Below, in pieces: positions 50,504 to 59,607 of a stretch of DNA of 64,000 nucleotides (positions are counted from its first letter, which is position 1; every line of letters starts with the position of its first letter). This DNA comes from an uncultured Treponema sp. GTDB taxonomy: Bacteria; Spirochaetota; Spirochaetia; Treponematales; Treponemataceae. The translations under genes were made by a program, and so were the position numbers. The DNA lies in NCBI RefSeq assembly GCF_946187725.1, contig NZ_CAMHSK010000006.1, positions 60,819 to 124,818 of the forward strand, in the 5' to 3' direction. Under the pieces are notes generated by a model. That model ran no database searches and was not told the DNA's origin. It was given only the letters and a program-made list of their open reading frames with translations.

Positions 50504-51577
50504 ATGCCTTTTCTGATTCAAAAGCGTTTTATTTCAATCTCATTACTCTGCACTATTTTTACGGCTATTTTGCCTGCAGAAACTGATTTGAACGCAGAAC
50601 CAGAAAACAGCATGAATCAAACTGAAAGCGCCATTGAAACTTCAGCAGAAACAAAGACTCAAATCATCTTTAATCCTATTATATTCGTGCGTGACCTTCT
50701 TGATGACAAACTGCCTCTCAGAGTCGATTTTGGAGCAGAACCGCACAGGCACGGCAGCATGGTTTTTGGAGCGGCATATTACGACTGGTCAGAAAATCTT
50801 TCGCAAAGTTTCCGTGGAGAATATGACCATTACATCACATCAACAAATTCAAACACTGAACTCAAAAACACGGAAGTCCGCTCAATCGTACTAATGCCGA
50901 ATCCGGTCGTCTTTTTTATCGGAGACAGTGACATCCGCTCAAAAAGCATATTCTCGCAATTCAACATAGGCCTTTACTTTCAATACTCGCATACCACAAC
51001 GAACTCTGGAGTCTTCTTTTCAAGTGAAAGCAATCCATCCCTTAAAAATTCAGGATTTGCCCTCACAGATATGCATCAGACTTACAGGTTGATTGGCCCA
51101 TCTTTCGGATATTCACTTTCAATTCCGATTCATAAATACATTTCGTTTACAGCCGAAGGATTTATGGTACCGGCCTTTCTTGTCACCCTCTACACGGATT
51201 CTGATACAACCTACCACTATGGTGATGAAAACAGTTCCGATTCCAGCAGTTTGAGTTTCCGTTCGCTTTCCTATCCATACTTAAAACAAAGCATTGCATT
51301 CAATTTCTTCCGATATATACGAATCAAAGGGCAGATGACCTATCAGCATTTTGATTTAAGGGCAATCGTCAGCGAAGAAGATAACAATTCAAGCTATTCA
51401 TTGCATACAATCACGCTACGATACGGTGGAGAACTTCTGCATCCTTCAAAAAACCGCAAAAAATCCGCTCATCTTTGGGCAGGTCTCTACTACGAAATGA
51501 CATGGAACAAAATGTACCTGTCAAATTCCGCATCTACTGAATATACAGGAAAATGGATTCTCTGCTTCGGAACCTAA
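50504..51577 (+). CDS. Exported protein, probable outer-membrane barrel
   Basis: 357 residues. A signal peptide (about 1-26, ending near LPAE) is followed by a short acidic region and then alternating strands with aromatic ends (HGSMVFGAAYYDWSENL, SFRGEYDHYITST, FNIGLYFQYSHTTT, ITLRYGGELLHPS), ending YTGKWILCFGT. This is the style of spirochaete outer-membrane barrels, but no family is recognised. TATAAT (50492-50497) ends six bases before the ATG, with TTCAAA 17 bases upstream, so a leaderless transcript is likely. It lies between the decarboxylase and the thiamine operon. Confidence 0.75.
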   Translation: MPFLIQKRFISISLLCTIFTAILPAETDLNAEPENSMNQTESAIETSAETKTQIIFNPIIFVRDLLDDKLPLRVDFGAEPHRHGSMVFGAAYYDWSENLSQSFRGEYDHYITSTNSNTELKNTEVRSIVLMPNPVVFFIGDSDIRSKSIFSQFNIGLYFQYSHTTTNSGVFFSSESNPSLKNSGFALTDMHQTYRLIGPSFGYSLSIPIHKYISFTAEGFMVPAFLVTLYTDSDTTYHYGDENSSDSSSLSFRSLSYPYLKQSIAFNFFRYIRIKGQMTYQHFDLRAIVSEEDNNSSYSLHTITLRYGGELLHPSKNRKKSAHLWAGLYYEMTWNKMYLSNSASTEYTGKWILCFGT

Positions 51578-51622
51578 GGAAAATCTGATTAACGCGGCAA
51601 TCAACTGGCATTTCTTAAAATA

Positions 51623-51651
51623 TTGCCTAGTGCTGCTTAAATCAGTATAAT
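51623..51651 (+). promoter_or_regulatory. Promoter of the thiamine transport operon
   Basis: TTGCCT (51623-51628), 17-base spacer, TATAAT (51646-51651); the transcript would start near 51658, directly at the riboswitch. Confidence 0.8.
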
Positions 51652-51657
51652 TTACCT

Positions 51658-51766
51658 TATTCCGGGGTGCGATGCCGTCTATCATTAAATGTGGCATAGC
51701 TGAGATTACACCCGCAGAGTTTCGTATGAAGCTCCAACCTGATCCGGACAATACCGGCGGAGGAAG
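51658..51766 (+). promoter_or_regulatory. TPP riboswitch (THI box)
   Basis: The aptamer landmarks are all present: CGGGGTGC, the GCTGAGATTACACCC core (pyrimidine-sensing side), AACCTGATC and CCGGACAATACCGGCGGAGGAA at the 3' end, split here as GGACAATACCGG and CGGAGGAAG. The closing stem and the ribosome binding site GGAGG (51759-51763) are merged, and the ATG follows at 51769. With no terminator between, control is most likely at translation: TPP binding would hide the ribosome binding site of thiB. Confidence 0.95.
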
Positions 51767-51768
51767 AC

Positions 51769-52821
51769 ATGAAAAAGTCTCTCTTAATTTTTTCTTCTAT
51801 TATTACATCTTCAGTTCTGTTTTTTGCCTGTCACAAAGCAGAATCTTCTAAAAACGGTGCAAACGGCCAGTCACCATCAGAAAAAGGCGAAGTCACAATT
51901 TATACTTACGGTAGCTTCGTTTCTGAATGGGGGCCGGCACCAAAACTCGCAGAAAAATTCGAAAAATCAACCGGCATCAAAGCAAATTTCGTTGATTGCG
52001 GCGATGCAGTTCAGGCATTGAGTCGTGCTATTCTTGAAAAAAACAATTGCCAGGCAGACATCATTCTTGGAATCGACAACAATACGGCTCCAAAAGCACT
52101 TGAATCCGACATCCTTGAGTCATACAAACCAAAGAACGCAGATTCAATCATCGATTCAGACTTGCAGAATTATCTTGGCACAAAAGACAAAATCATTCCT
52201 TACGATTACAGCCATTTTGCCTTCATTTTTGACACACGCTCAAATCTTCCAGAACCAAAAAAACTTGCTGATTTGACAAATCCTGTCTACAAAGACAAAA
52301 TCATCCTCATGGATCCGCGAACAAGCACACCTGGTCTGGGCTTTGTTGCATGGACACGAGCAATTTTCACGACAGAGGCAAGCTATAAGGAATTCTGGGC
52401 TTCACTCAAAGCAAACATTCTCTCGCTTGCACCGAGCTGGAGCACAGGATACGGATTGTTTACAAACGGTGAAGCACCTCTCGTAATCAGCTACACTACA
52501 AGCCCGGCTGCAAACCTTGAATATGACAAAATTGATTATTACAAAGCTTTGATTTTTGAAGACGGTCATGCAATTCAGGTAGAAGGTGCAGGCATCTTAA
52601 AAAATGCACCAAACCGCAAACTCGCAGAACTTTTCATGGACTTTTTAATCAGTGAAGAAGCACAGGAAGAACTTCCGCTTACTCAGTGGATGTACCCTGT
52701 CAACAAAAATGTAAAACTTCCTGAATGTTACAAAAAAGCCGCACAGCCTTCAAAAACTGTTACCTGCGACAATACCGTTCTGCAAGAAGCTGCCGATGTG
52801 GCAGTAATCACGCTCAAATAG
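51769..52821 (+). CDS. thiB: Thiamine ABC transporter substrate-binding lipoprotein
   Basis: 350 residues. Lipoprotein signal with lipobox FFAC (Cys21), then the ThiB/TbpA pattern: VTIYTYGSFVSEWGPAPKLA, FEKSTGIKANFVDCGDAVQA, QADIILGIDNNT, IPYDYSHFAFIFDT, DPRTSTPGLGFVAWT and VISYTTSPAANLEYD. It captures thiamine or its phosphate outside the inner membrane for ThiPQ. Anchoring as a lipoprotein, rather than a free periplasmic protein as in E. coli, is usual in spirochaetes. Directly controlled by the TPP riboswitch. Confidence 0.95.
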   Translation: MKKSLLIFSSIITSSVLFFACHKAESSKNGANGQSPSEKGEVTIYTYGSFVSEWGPAPKLAEKFEKSTGIKANFVDCGDAVQALSRAILEKNNCQADIILGIDNNTAPKALESDILESYKPKNADSIIDSDLQNYLGTKDKIIPYDYSHFAFIFDTRSNLPEPKKLADLTNPVYKDKIILMDPRTSTPGLGFVAWTRAIFTTEASYKEFWASLKANILSLAPSWSTGYGLFTNGEAPLVISYTTSPAANLEYDKIDYYKALIFEDGHAIQVEGAGILKNAPNRKLAELFMDFLISEEAQEELPLTQWMYPVNKNVKLPECYKKAAQPSKTVTCDNTVLQEAADVAVITLK

Positions 52822-52827
52822 CGAGCC

Positions 52828-54291
52828 GTGCAAAATCTTCTATACATAAGTGCATTCACTGTTTTTCAGGCAATCTGCTCAACAGTGCTTGCACTTTTAG
52901 TTGGCATCTCAGCGACATTCTTCACAGCAAACAGAAACTTCTTCGGAAAATCTTTTCTGCTTTCCCTCTCTTCCGTTCCCTTATGCATTCCTGCCTTGCT
53001 TATTGCCTTAGGCTTTGTGTCTTTTTTCGGAATTTCAGGCACACTGAACACAATCATTAAGACTTTATGCGACTCAGACGAACCATTTTTCAAATCCCTA
53101 TACAGTTTTTCTGGAATCATAATCGCACAAGGGTTCTACAATTTTCCTATTGTAATGGCAACTGTTCACGATTCGTGGATTCGACTGCCACAAGAACAGG
53201 CCGAAACGGCAAGGCTTTTAGGTGCAGGTGAAGCCCGAATATTCAGAACAGTCACAATTTATCAGCTGATTCCTTCAATCGTCTCATCAGGGATGCTTGT
53301 CTTTCTCTACTGCTTTTTCAGTTTTCTTATCATTTTGCTTTTCGGTGGAGTCGGATGCACCACCCTTGAAGTTGAAATTTACAGAACAGCAAAGGCAACG
53401 CTTAATTACTCCGAAACGGCAAAACTTGCATTGACAGAAACTTCACTCGCATGTCTTTTCGTTGCACTCTACTCTTTTCTGGAGCAAAAATCCGCAAGAA
53501 CCAGAGGAATTTCATTTTACAAAAAGAATCCTGATAAAAGAATCTCTGGTCCTTTTGAAGTGCTTTCCGCATCATTGATTTTTGGTTTAATCCTGCTGTT
53601 CTTTCTTGCACCGCTTTTCTCAATATTTTACAACGCACTCTCCTCTGCACGAGAAGTTATTACCCTTTCAACTTTCGAAAAACTTTTCAGAATGCGCGGC
53701 TTCGCATCTTCCTTTTTCACAACGATTCTAGTCGCCCTTGCATCAAGTTTTCTATGCACTGTCATAGCATTTTTCTATTCGTCTTTTTTGCGCTCTTTTG
53801 ATTCAACTGGAAGGATTCTCATTCTTCGCGTTTTACCGATGATTCCAATGGCAATTTCGAGTGTCATCACCGGTGTTGTAATCATTTCCACAGTTAAGCG
53901 CGGAACCGTCTTTCATTTAATTCTCGCACAAGTCTTTTTAACATGGCCGCTCGCTTTCCGGCAGATTTACGCATCACTTTCAAAAATTCAACAGGAATCC
54001 GTAGATGCCGCAAGATTATTAAGCCCGCATTACGCCGATTTACTTTTCAAAATTTACCTTCCTCAAAGCTGGCGTGGAATTTTAAGTGCGGCCGGATTTT
54101 GTTTTGCTGTGAGTGCTGGAGACACAACTCTGCCACTAGTTCTTGCCCTTCCAAAATTTTCAAATCTCTCGCTTTTCACATATCGTCTTGCTGGAAGCTA
54201 CAGATTTCACGAAGCCTGTGCCGCAGGAATGATTTTAGGTCTTCTTTGTGCAGTAGTTTTCGGCTTGGCAAACAAACTTAAAAAAATTTGA
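52828..54291 (+). CDS. thiP: Thiamine ABC transporter permease
   Basis: 487 residues with about 12 TM segments in two fused halves, as in ThiP and related Fe3+-type permeases. EAA-loop-like sequences occur in both halves: EQAETARLLGAGEARIFRTV near 125-145 and ESVDAARLLSPHYADLLFKI near 390-410. It starts with GTG six bases after the thiB stop codon. It forms the transmembrane channel for ThiB-delivered thiamine, powered by ThiQ. Confidence 0.93.
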   Translation: MQNLLYISAFTVFQAICSTVLALLVGISATFFTANRNFFGKSFLLSLSSVPLCIPALLIALGFVSFFGISGTLNTIIKTLCDSDEPFFKSLYSFSGIIIAQGFYNFPIVMATVHDSWIRLPQEQAETARLLGAGEARIFRTVTIYQLIPSIVSSGMLVFLYCFFSFLIILLFGGVGCTTLEVEIYRTAKATLNYSETAKLALTETSLACLFVALYSFLEQKSARTRGISFYKKNPDKRISGPFEVLSASLIFGLILLFFLAPLFSIFYNALSSAREVITLSTFEKLFRMRGFASSFFTTILVALASSFLCTVIAFFYSSFLRSFDSTGRILILRVLPMIPMAISSVITGVVIISTVKRGTVFHLILAQVFLTWPLAFRQIYASLSKIQQESVDAARLLSPHYADLLFKIYLPQSWRGILSAAGFCFAVSAGDTTLPLVLALPKFSNLSLFTYRLAGSYRFHEACAAGMILGLLCAVVFGLANKLKKI

Positions 54292-54308
54292 TTTCAAAAG
54301 GGAATGTC

Positions 54309-54998
54309 ATGGAAAAACAGTACTTTACGGCAGAAAATTTAACTTACAGCTACGAATCTTTTCATCTTTCTGTATCGTTTTCTTGTGAGAAAAACACAAT
54401 GACTTCCATTGTAGGTCCAAGTGGAAGCGGAAAATCGACTGTCCTAAGACTCATTGCAGGTCTGGAAAAAGCCAGCGAATCAACAAAAATCCTCCTTGAC
54501 GGCGAAGAAATCACAAATCTTGCTCCTGCAAAACGGGAAGTAGGAATGGTCTTCCAAAAAGCAAATCTTTTCAATCACCTTAGGGTTGATGATAATGTTG
54601 CATACGGACTTCGATGCAAAGGGCTTGGCCGAAAAGAAAGCCGTGAATGTGCCGCTGATTTTCTCAAAAAATTTAATCTTGAAGGATTCGGTCCGCGCTC
54701 TCCAGAAACGCTTTCAGGCGGTGAAGCACAGAGAGTCTCACTTGCACGCACTCTTATAATAAAGCCAAAACTCATCCTTTTTGATGAGCCGCTTTCCGCC
54801 CTTGATGCCCCACTGCGAAAAAAACTCGCTTCGGAAATCCGCACACTTCAAAAAGATTTCGGATTCACAGGAATTATGGTAACTCATGATTTAAACGAAG
54901 CAAAAGCCGTCAGTGATAGAATTATTCTTCTGAAAGGCGGAAAAATAACCTGGCAGGGCAACGCTGAAGATTTTACAGAACAGATGATGAGTGACTAG
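54309..54998 (+). CDS. thiQ: Thiamine ABC transporter ATP-binding protein
   Basis: 229 residues. Walker A GPSGSGKST, Q-loop VGMVFQKANLFNHL, signature LSGGEAQRVSLARTL, Walker B LILFDEPLSALD and switch MVTHDLNEA are intact. It is short and lacks an extra regulatory domain, as ThiQ proteins do. The ATG at 54309 with AAAAGGG before it is chosen; a TTG at 54288 that would overlap thiP is an alternative. Last gene of the riboswitch-controlled operon. Confidence 0.93.
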   Translation: MEKQYFTAENLTYSYESFHLSVSFSCEKNTMTSIVGPSGSGKSTVLRLIAGLEKASESTKILLDGEEITNLAPAKREVGMVFQKANLFNHLRVDDNVAYGLRCKGLGRKESRECAADFLKKFNLEGFGPRSPETLSGGEAQRVSLARTLIIKPKLILFDEPLSALDAPLRKKLASEIRTLQKDFGFTGIMVTHDLNEAKAVSDRIILLKGGKITWQGNAEDFTEQMMSD

Positions 54999-55007
54999 GC
55001 CAAACTG

Positions 55008-55036
55008 TTGCAAACAACAAAAAGCTAGAATATAGT
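55008..55036 (+). promoter_or_regulatory. Promoter of the Bat operon with near-zero leader
   Basis: TTGCAA (55008-55013), 17-base spacer, TATAGT (55031-55036); the ATG at 55045 is eight bases after the -10 box, with no room for a ribosome binding site. Confidence 0.7.
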
Positions 55037-55044
55037 AGATAAGA

Positions 55045-56079
55045 ATGAATCTTCCAACGAAAAAAATCATAAAAACAATCGCTGTCATCACACAATTGAT
55101 TTTATCTCAATTTTTCCTTAGTGCAGAGAATCTCCAGATTGTCATGCCCAAAATCATTTACATTGGTGATACCGCCGAAGTACGCTATATTTTTCATTCT
55201 GACGCAGAAATTTTCGGAAAATCATTTCCACTTACCGAAAACACAAGCATCTCTTTGCGCACTGATTTTCACTTCTTCAAGGCAAATGAATCAAATTTTA
55301 CAGTAACAAACGCAGATATCCGCAGAACAGGTTCAGAATACACTCTCACCATCAATATAATCCCATGGAAAACAGGATTTTGCGTAATTCCGCCATTTAA
55401 TCTGGCATCACTGGTTCGTTTTTCTCTTGAAAGTGAATATGGAATAGAAACACATTCGGCCATCCCATTCATTGTTTCTCTTTCCCCGATTGAAGTCAAA
55501 TCTCTGGTACAAAAAACCGGGAATAATTCTTTTATGCCTCAATCAGGTCCGCTCACTCTTCCTGGCACAACACTTTTTCTTGTAATTATAGCCATTGTTT
55601 CCCTGATTCTTTTTTCCACGCTCGTATTTGTGATTCTGCATCTTCCGGGAATTGCACGCTTCATTGACAATTTTACCTATCTTTATTCACTTAAAAGAAA
55701 TTCACGCAAAACAATTAAAAAAATTCTTCTTCTTCAAAAAGATTCTGCCAAAATTCCTTCCGATAAAGATTTTGCCGCCGAACTTCAGCATATTCTTAGG
55801 ATTTTTCTCAACAAACGCTTCAGCACTGATTTTTCTTCTGTTACAAGTGCAAAAATTCCGCTGCTTTTCACACAAATCATGGGCGGTTCATTAAGCGAAA
55901 AACAGGAAGACTGCGTAAACACATTGCTTGAAATCTTCAACAGACTCGATTACATTCGATTCGCCGAAAATGCACATTTCCTCGTCACAGACAAAAACGA
56001 CGGCACTAACGAAAGAATCGGCCTGACAGAAAGTGCAATACGCCTCATTGAAAATTTTGATTCGGAGGAAGAAGAATGA
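55045..56079 (+). CDS. BatD-like membrane protein
   Basis: 344 residues. Signal peptide or N-terminal TM (about 10-27), an extracytoplasmic beta-rich domain (about 30-165; IVMPKIIYIGDTAEVRYIFH, PWKTGFCVIPPFNL), one TM segment at about 178-203 and a cytosolic tail with helical text (FAAELQHILRIFLNKRF, LLEIFNRLDYIRFAENAHF). This is the layout of BatD-type oxygen-tolerance proteins and their DUF4381-like tails. Homology is faint, but it heads an operon with two VWA genes, as batD-like genes do. Starts near a -10 box (likely leaderless); the stop overlaps the next gene by four bases. Confidence 0.7.
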   Translation: MNLPTKKIIKTIAVITQLILSQFFLSAENLQIVMPKIIYIGDTAEVRYIFHSDAEIFGKSFPLTENTSISLRTDFHFFKANESNFTVTNADIRRTGSEYTLTINIIPWKTGFCVIPPFNLASLVRFSLESEYGIETHSAIPFIVSLSPIEVKSLVQKTGNNSFMPQSGPLTLPGTTLFLVIIAIVSLILFSTLVFVILHLPGIARFIDNFTYLYSLKRNSRKTIKKILLLQKDSAKIPSDKDFAAELQHILRIFLNKRFSTDFSSVTSAKIPLLFTQIMGGSLSEKQEDCVNTLLEIFNRLDYIRFAENAHFLVTDKNDGTNERIGLTESAIRLIENFDSEEEE

Positions 56080-57089
56080 TTCAATTTGAAACCCCATCTG
56101 CATTTCTTCTTTTTTTTGCGATTTTTCTTATCCATGTTCTCCGACATTTCGGCATTTTCTCAAAAGTAGCGTTTCCTCTCATTATTTCGGACTGGAACGG
56201 AAAATCTTTCGTTTACAAAGATTCTTTCTCAAATGTCGTTTCTATACTGTCAAAACTTCTTGCACACGCAGCCTTTATTTTTCTTGTGATTGCACTTGCG
56301 AATCCGATAATCCGTCATCAGGAAAAAGTTTACACTTCACGCGGAACCGACATTCTTTTTGTCCTTGATACAAGTCCATCGATGGCAGCCCGGGATATTT
56401 CACTTGTTAACGGAGTTACAACCCGACTTGAAGCCGCAAAACTCGGGATAAAAACGCTTACATCCACCGAAAAAGGAGCTGCTTACGGGCTGGTAGCTAT
56501 GGCAAGTGAAGCAGCATGTATCGTCCCCCCCACAAATGATTTAGTTTTCTTCGAAAAACGACTTGATTCGCTCAACATCGGTGAATTCGGCGACGGTTCT
56601 GCAATTGGAACAGGTTTGACCACGGCCCTTTATCATCTTTCGTCAAGCAAAGCTCCCAAAAAGTGCATCGTTCTGATTACAGACGGTGAAAATAACGCGG
56701 GTTCAATTCATCCGGAAACAGCTGCAAATCTTGCCGCCGAAAAGAACATTTCTCTCTACACTTTCGGAATCGGAACAAAAGGAACCGTGCCAATCGAATA
56801 CACAGACTTGAAAACCGGCAAAATTCACTCAGGATTCTATGAATCAGATTTCGATACAAGACCCCTTGAAGAATTAGCGGCCATTTCTGGAGGGAAATAC
56901 TTCGGGATTGAGTCAATTGCCTCTCTCTCAGCTTCACTTTCAGAAATTTCGCGCCGGGAAGAAAGCATTCAAACTTTCCATTACCGCTTTTCTGACCAGA
57001 ACTGTTATGACTTTTTTCTTTTTGCCGCAATGATATTATTCACAGCAACACTGATTATCAAGCGGATTTTTCTCTCGGAGGTTTTGTGA
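56076..57089 (+). CDS. VWA-domain membrane protein, BatA-like
   Basis: 337 residues. Two N-terminal TM segments (about 5-22 and 55-75), a VWA domain (about 88-285) with the metal-site motif LDTSPSMAARD, the Thr of GTGLTTALYHL and ITDGENNAG, and a C-terminal TM segment (about 310-330). This is the BatA layout. Bat proteins support envelope stress or aeration tolerance with a MoxR ATPase; a moxR-DUF58 pair is at 6.2-8.0 kb. GGAGG lies five bases before the ATG, which overlaps the preceding stop. Confidence 0.9.
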   Translation: MIQFETPSAFLLFFAIFLIHVLRHFGIFSKVAFPLIISDWNGKSFVYKDSFSNVVSILSKLLAHAAFIFLVIALANPIIRHQEKVYTSRGTDILFVLDTSPSMAARDISLVNGVTTRLEAAKLGIKTLTSTEKGAAYGLVAMASEAACIVPPTNDLVFFEKRLDSLNIGEFGDGSAIGTGLTTALYHLSSSKAPKKCIVLITDGENNAGSIHPETAANLAAEKNISLYTFGIGTKGTVPIEYTDLKTGKIHSGFYESDFDTRPLEELAAISGGKYFGIESIASLSASLSEISRREESIQTFHYRFSDQNCYDFFLFAAMILFTATLIIKRIFLSEVL

Positions 57090-58735
57090 TGAATCTTTCG
57101 TCTTTCACAATTGAAAAGCCACAGGTTTTGTTGTTCATTTTTGCGATTATTCCGGCAATCTTTTTCATTTTTTTCAGATTCCGAAAAGTAACCAATGCCC
57201 TTCAAAATTCGAGTAAATCAGTTCCTGTAAGCCCGCTTGTCAAATCATTGCGATTTGCCGTCACTTTACGGACCTTATTTCTTTGTCTTGCATGGATTTT
57301 TGCAGTACTTGCCTTTTCAGGAATTTCGTTTGGTACCAAAAGGATTCCAGTTCACAAGAGCGGCAACAATGTGACTTTCGTTTTCGACATTTCATATTCA
57401 ATGCTTGCAGGGGACGCACCTCAAAAAATAACCCGCCTTGATGCAATGAAGATATATGCCTCATCACTTCTTGAACAGCTCAATTTTTCGTCATTTTCCG
57501 CAGTTCTTGCCAAAGGAGACGGATTTGTAGCTATTCCAGAAACAGAAGATACGGCCCTCATGGAAAATCTCATCCAAAATCTTTCACCCTCGCTCGTTAC
57601 AGCAACCGGAACTTCACTTGGAAAAGGAATTGAAGCAGCCGTAAACGCGATTCCAACCACTTCATCGAAAGCTCAATATATCTGGGTATTTACAGATGGG
57701 GATGAAACTGACAACCTTTTAGAAAAATCAATTGAAACTGCTGCAAGATTCGCAATCCCCGTTTCGATTGTAGGCTTCGGCTCAGAAAATGAATCTGAAA
57801 TCACTGCAGGAGACGGAAAAACCCGTGTAAAAACGGCACTCCGCTCGAATAAAATAAAAGAAATCTGTGAAAAACTTAATAAACAAACTTATTCAAAACT
57901 GCTTTTCAAAAATTCGCCAACAGTTTCATATATTGATTCTCGCGAAAATAGTTCAGCATGGAAACTCTTAAACCAGATTACGACAAAATCTTCTGATGAA
58001 GAAAAAACACTGTCGTATGAACTCAAAACTGTAAATCGCCACACTTTTTTTATTTTTTGGGCAGTGTTCTTCTTGATTTTATCTTTTGTTGCGGCAGAAT
58101 TCAAAGTTTCTTCATTACAAAAAATCAAAAAACTGTTTTCGGCGACAGCAGCTCTCAGCATTCTAGTTTTTTCTTCATGTACAAACGAAAAAAAACAGGT
58201 ACTGGAAGGAGTTTGGGCCTGGTACGAAGGTAAATACACAAGTGCAACCGCAGACTTCTTGAACACGGCAAACAAAGCCAGGCAAGATCCTCAAACACAA
58301 CAATATGCCATCTATGATTTAAGCGCTACTTATCTTTCAATGAATGAGCTTGACGCTTCTTTGGAACGCCTTAACCAGTTAAATCTCGATAATAAAGAAT
58401 TGCCCCCTGATTTAAGAAGTGCAGCATTTTACAATATGGGCGTAATTTATGAACAGCGAAGCGACTACAAACAAGCTGCCGAATGTTTCAAAAAATCAAT
58501 CCTTGCAGATTCGCGGAATTTAAATGCAAAAGTAAATCTCGAACTTTGTGAACGAGAACTGGTTCAAAAGCAAGTAAAAGCAGCTGAAAGTCTGATGCAA
58601 GCAGTAAATGAAGAAAAAGCCGACAAATCCGATATGAAAACTGAATTATTCAATCTTATTCGCAAAAATGAAAGTAAAAAATGGCGAAATATGAGCGAAT
58701 CATCAAGCAAAGAAGAATCAGGAATTGATTACTGA
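57089..58735 (+). CDS. VWA-TPR fusion, BatB/BatC-like
   Basis: 548 residues. TM segments near 12-30 and 60-80, a VWA domain (about 93-285) with FDISYSMLAGD and FTDGDETDN, then a TM segment near 322-340. It is followed by a second hydrophobic stretch ending in VFSSC, which reads like a lipobox, near residue 365. TPR repeats with ADFLNTANKAR, FYNMGVIYEQRSDYKQAAEC and FKKSILADSRNLNAKVNLEL follow. This looks like BatB fused to the lipoprotein or TPR protein BatC. ATG 57089 (GGAGG seven bases upstream) is used; a GTG one codon earlier is possible. Confidence 0.88.
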   Translation: MNLSSFTIEKPQVLLFIFAIIPAIFFIFFRFRKVTNALQNSSKSVPVSPLVKSLRFAVTLRTLFLCLAWIFAVLAFSGISFGTKRIPVHKSGNNVTFVFDISYSMLAGDAPQKITRLDAMKIYASSLLEQLNFSSFSAVLAKGDGFVAIPETEDTALMENLIQNLSPSLVTATGTSLGKGIEAAVNAIPTTSSKAQYIWVFTDGDETDNLLEKSIETAARFAIPVSIVGFGSENESEITAGDGKTRVKTALRSNKIKEICEKLNKQTYSKLLFKNSPTVSYIDSRENSSAWKLLNQITTKSSDEEKTLSYELKTVNRHTFFIFWAVFFLILSFVAAEFKVSSLQKIKKLFSATAALSILVFSSCTNEKKQVLEGVWAWYEGKYTSATADFLNTANKARQDPQTQQYAIYDLSATYLSMNELDASLERLNQLNLDNKELPPDLRSAAFYNMGVIYEQRSDYKQAAECFKKSILADSRNLNAKVNLELCERELVQKQVKAAESLMQAVNEEKADKSDMKTELFNLIRKNESKKWRNMSESSSKEESGIDY

Positions 58736-58817
58736 TATTTTTAACAGGAATAAAAGTGCGCCACTTGCATACAACTAAGATTTTCCAGACAAAATAAATT
58801 TACTGAAAAAAAATAAA

Positions 58818-58841
58818 GCCGCCCCTGTAAAAAGGAGCGGC
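58818..58841 (-). terminator. Terminator of the ribosomal-protein operon
   Basis: On the minus strand GCCGCTCC (58841-58834) pairs with GGGGCGGC (58825-58818) with one mismatch, followed by a T-rich run (TTTATTTTTTT). Confidence 0.85.
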
Positions 58842-58859
58842 GTCGCATACCGATTTGGA

Positions 58860-59099
58860 TTATGCTTCTGCAGGAGCTTCTGATGCAGCAGCTGCGGCAG
58901 CAGCGGCTTTGCTTGCTCTAGCCTCTTTTCGTGCAATATTCTTCAGTTCTGCATTGCAAACTTTGCAAATTTTAACTGTATTGCCATCAATTTCCTTCTC
59001 GTAAAGGACTTTGACATTTTCTTTTCCACAGCGTGGACATTTTCCACGACCATGATTTGGTTCTGTGCGAACTCCAGTTCCGCGATGTGCTTTAGACAT
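58860..59099 (-). CDS. Small zinc-ribbon protein at the end of the ribosomal operon
   Basis: 79 residues. A basic N-terminus (SKAHRGTGVRTEPNHGRGK) is followed by a treble-clef or ribbon with CPRC and CKVC, then LKNIARKEARASK and an Ala-rich tail. I do not recognise a named family; small size, basic charge, paired cysteines and position directly after rplQ suggest a ribosome- or RNA-associated protein specific to spirochaetes. AAGGAG-type site upstream. Shares the operon terminator at 58818. Confidence 0.8.
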   Translation of the reverse strand: MSKAHRGTGVRTEPNHGRGKCPRCGKENVKVLYEKEIDGNTVKICKVCNAELKNIARKEARASKAAAAAAAASEAPAEA

Positions 59100-59122
59100 A
59101 CTTAACTCCTTAATTTAGCTTA

Positions 59123-59596
59123 TTATTTAGCCTCGCTGGCAGAATCAGTCTTTGCCTTTGATGCAGGAGCTTTTTTTGCAGCTGACTTTTTTGAATCAGC
59201 CTTTTTAGCACTTGATGCTTCATCATCACTTGAAGGCAATTTATAGTCAACCAATTCAAGGATTACAACATCAGCAGCATCACCCTGACGGAAACCAAGT
59301 TTGAGGATTCGTGTGTAACCACCGTTACGCTCTTTCATGCGTGGTCCAATCTCTGTGAAAAGCTTGTTCAAGATTTTCTCATCCTGAATAAACTTTGCAG
59401 CTGTACGACGGTTATGTACAGAATCTACCTTACTACGAGTAATCAATTTTTCAGCAGCTTTACGAACTTCCTTAGCTTTTGCACTAGTTGTCGTAATGCG
59501 TTCAAATCTGAAAAGTGATGTTACCATATTGCGAGCCATTGCACGCTGATGTGCTGCTGTTCGTGAAAGTGGATTAAATCCTGTTTTATTTCTCAT
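59123..59596 (-). CDS. rplQ: 50S ribosomal protein L17 with C-terminal extension
   Basis: 157 residues. The L17 core is residues 1-118: [70 protein letters not shown] tail of about 38 residues rich in Ser, Lys and Ala follows, absent from most bacteria. L17 lies near the exit tunnel of the large subunit. It follows rpoA by 11 bases, the usual order. Confidence 0.97.
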   Translation of the reverse strand: MRNKTGFNPLSRTAAHQRAMARNMVTSLFRFERITTTSAKAKEVRKAAEKLITRSKVDSVHNRRTAAKFIQDEKILNKLFTEIGPRMKERNGGYTRILKLGFRQGDAADVVILELVDYKLPSSDDEASSAKKADSKKSAAKKAPASKAKTDSASEAK

Positions 59597-59607
59597 TGGA
59601 TTATTCC

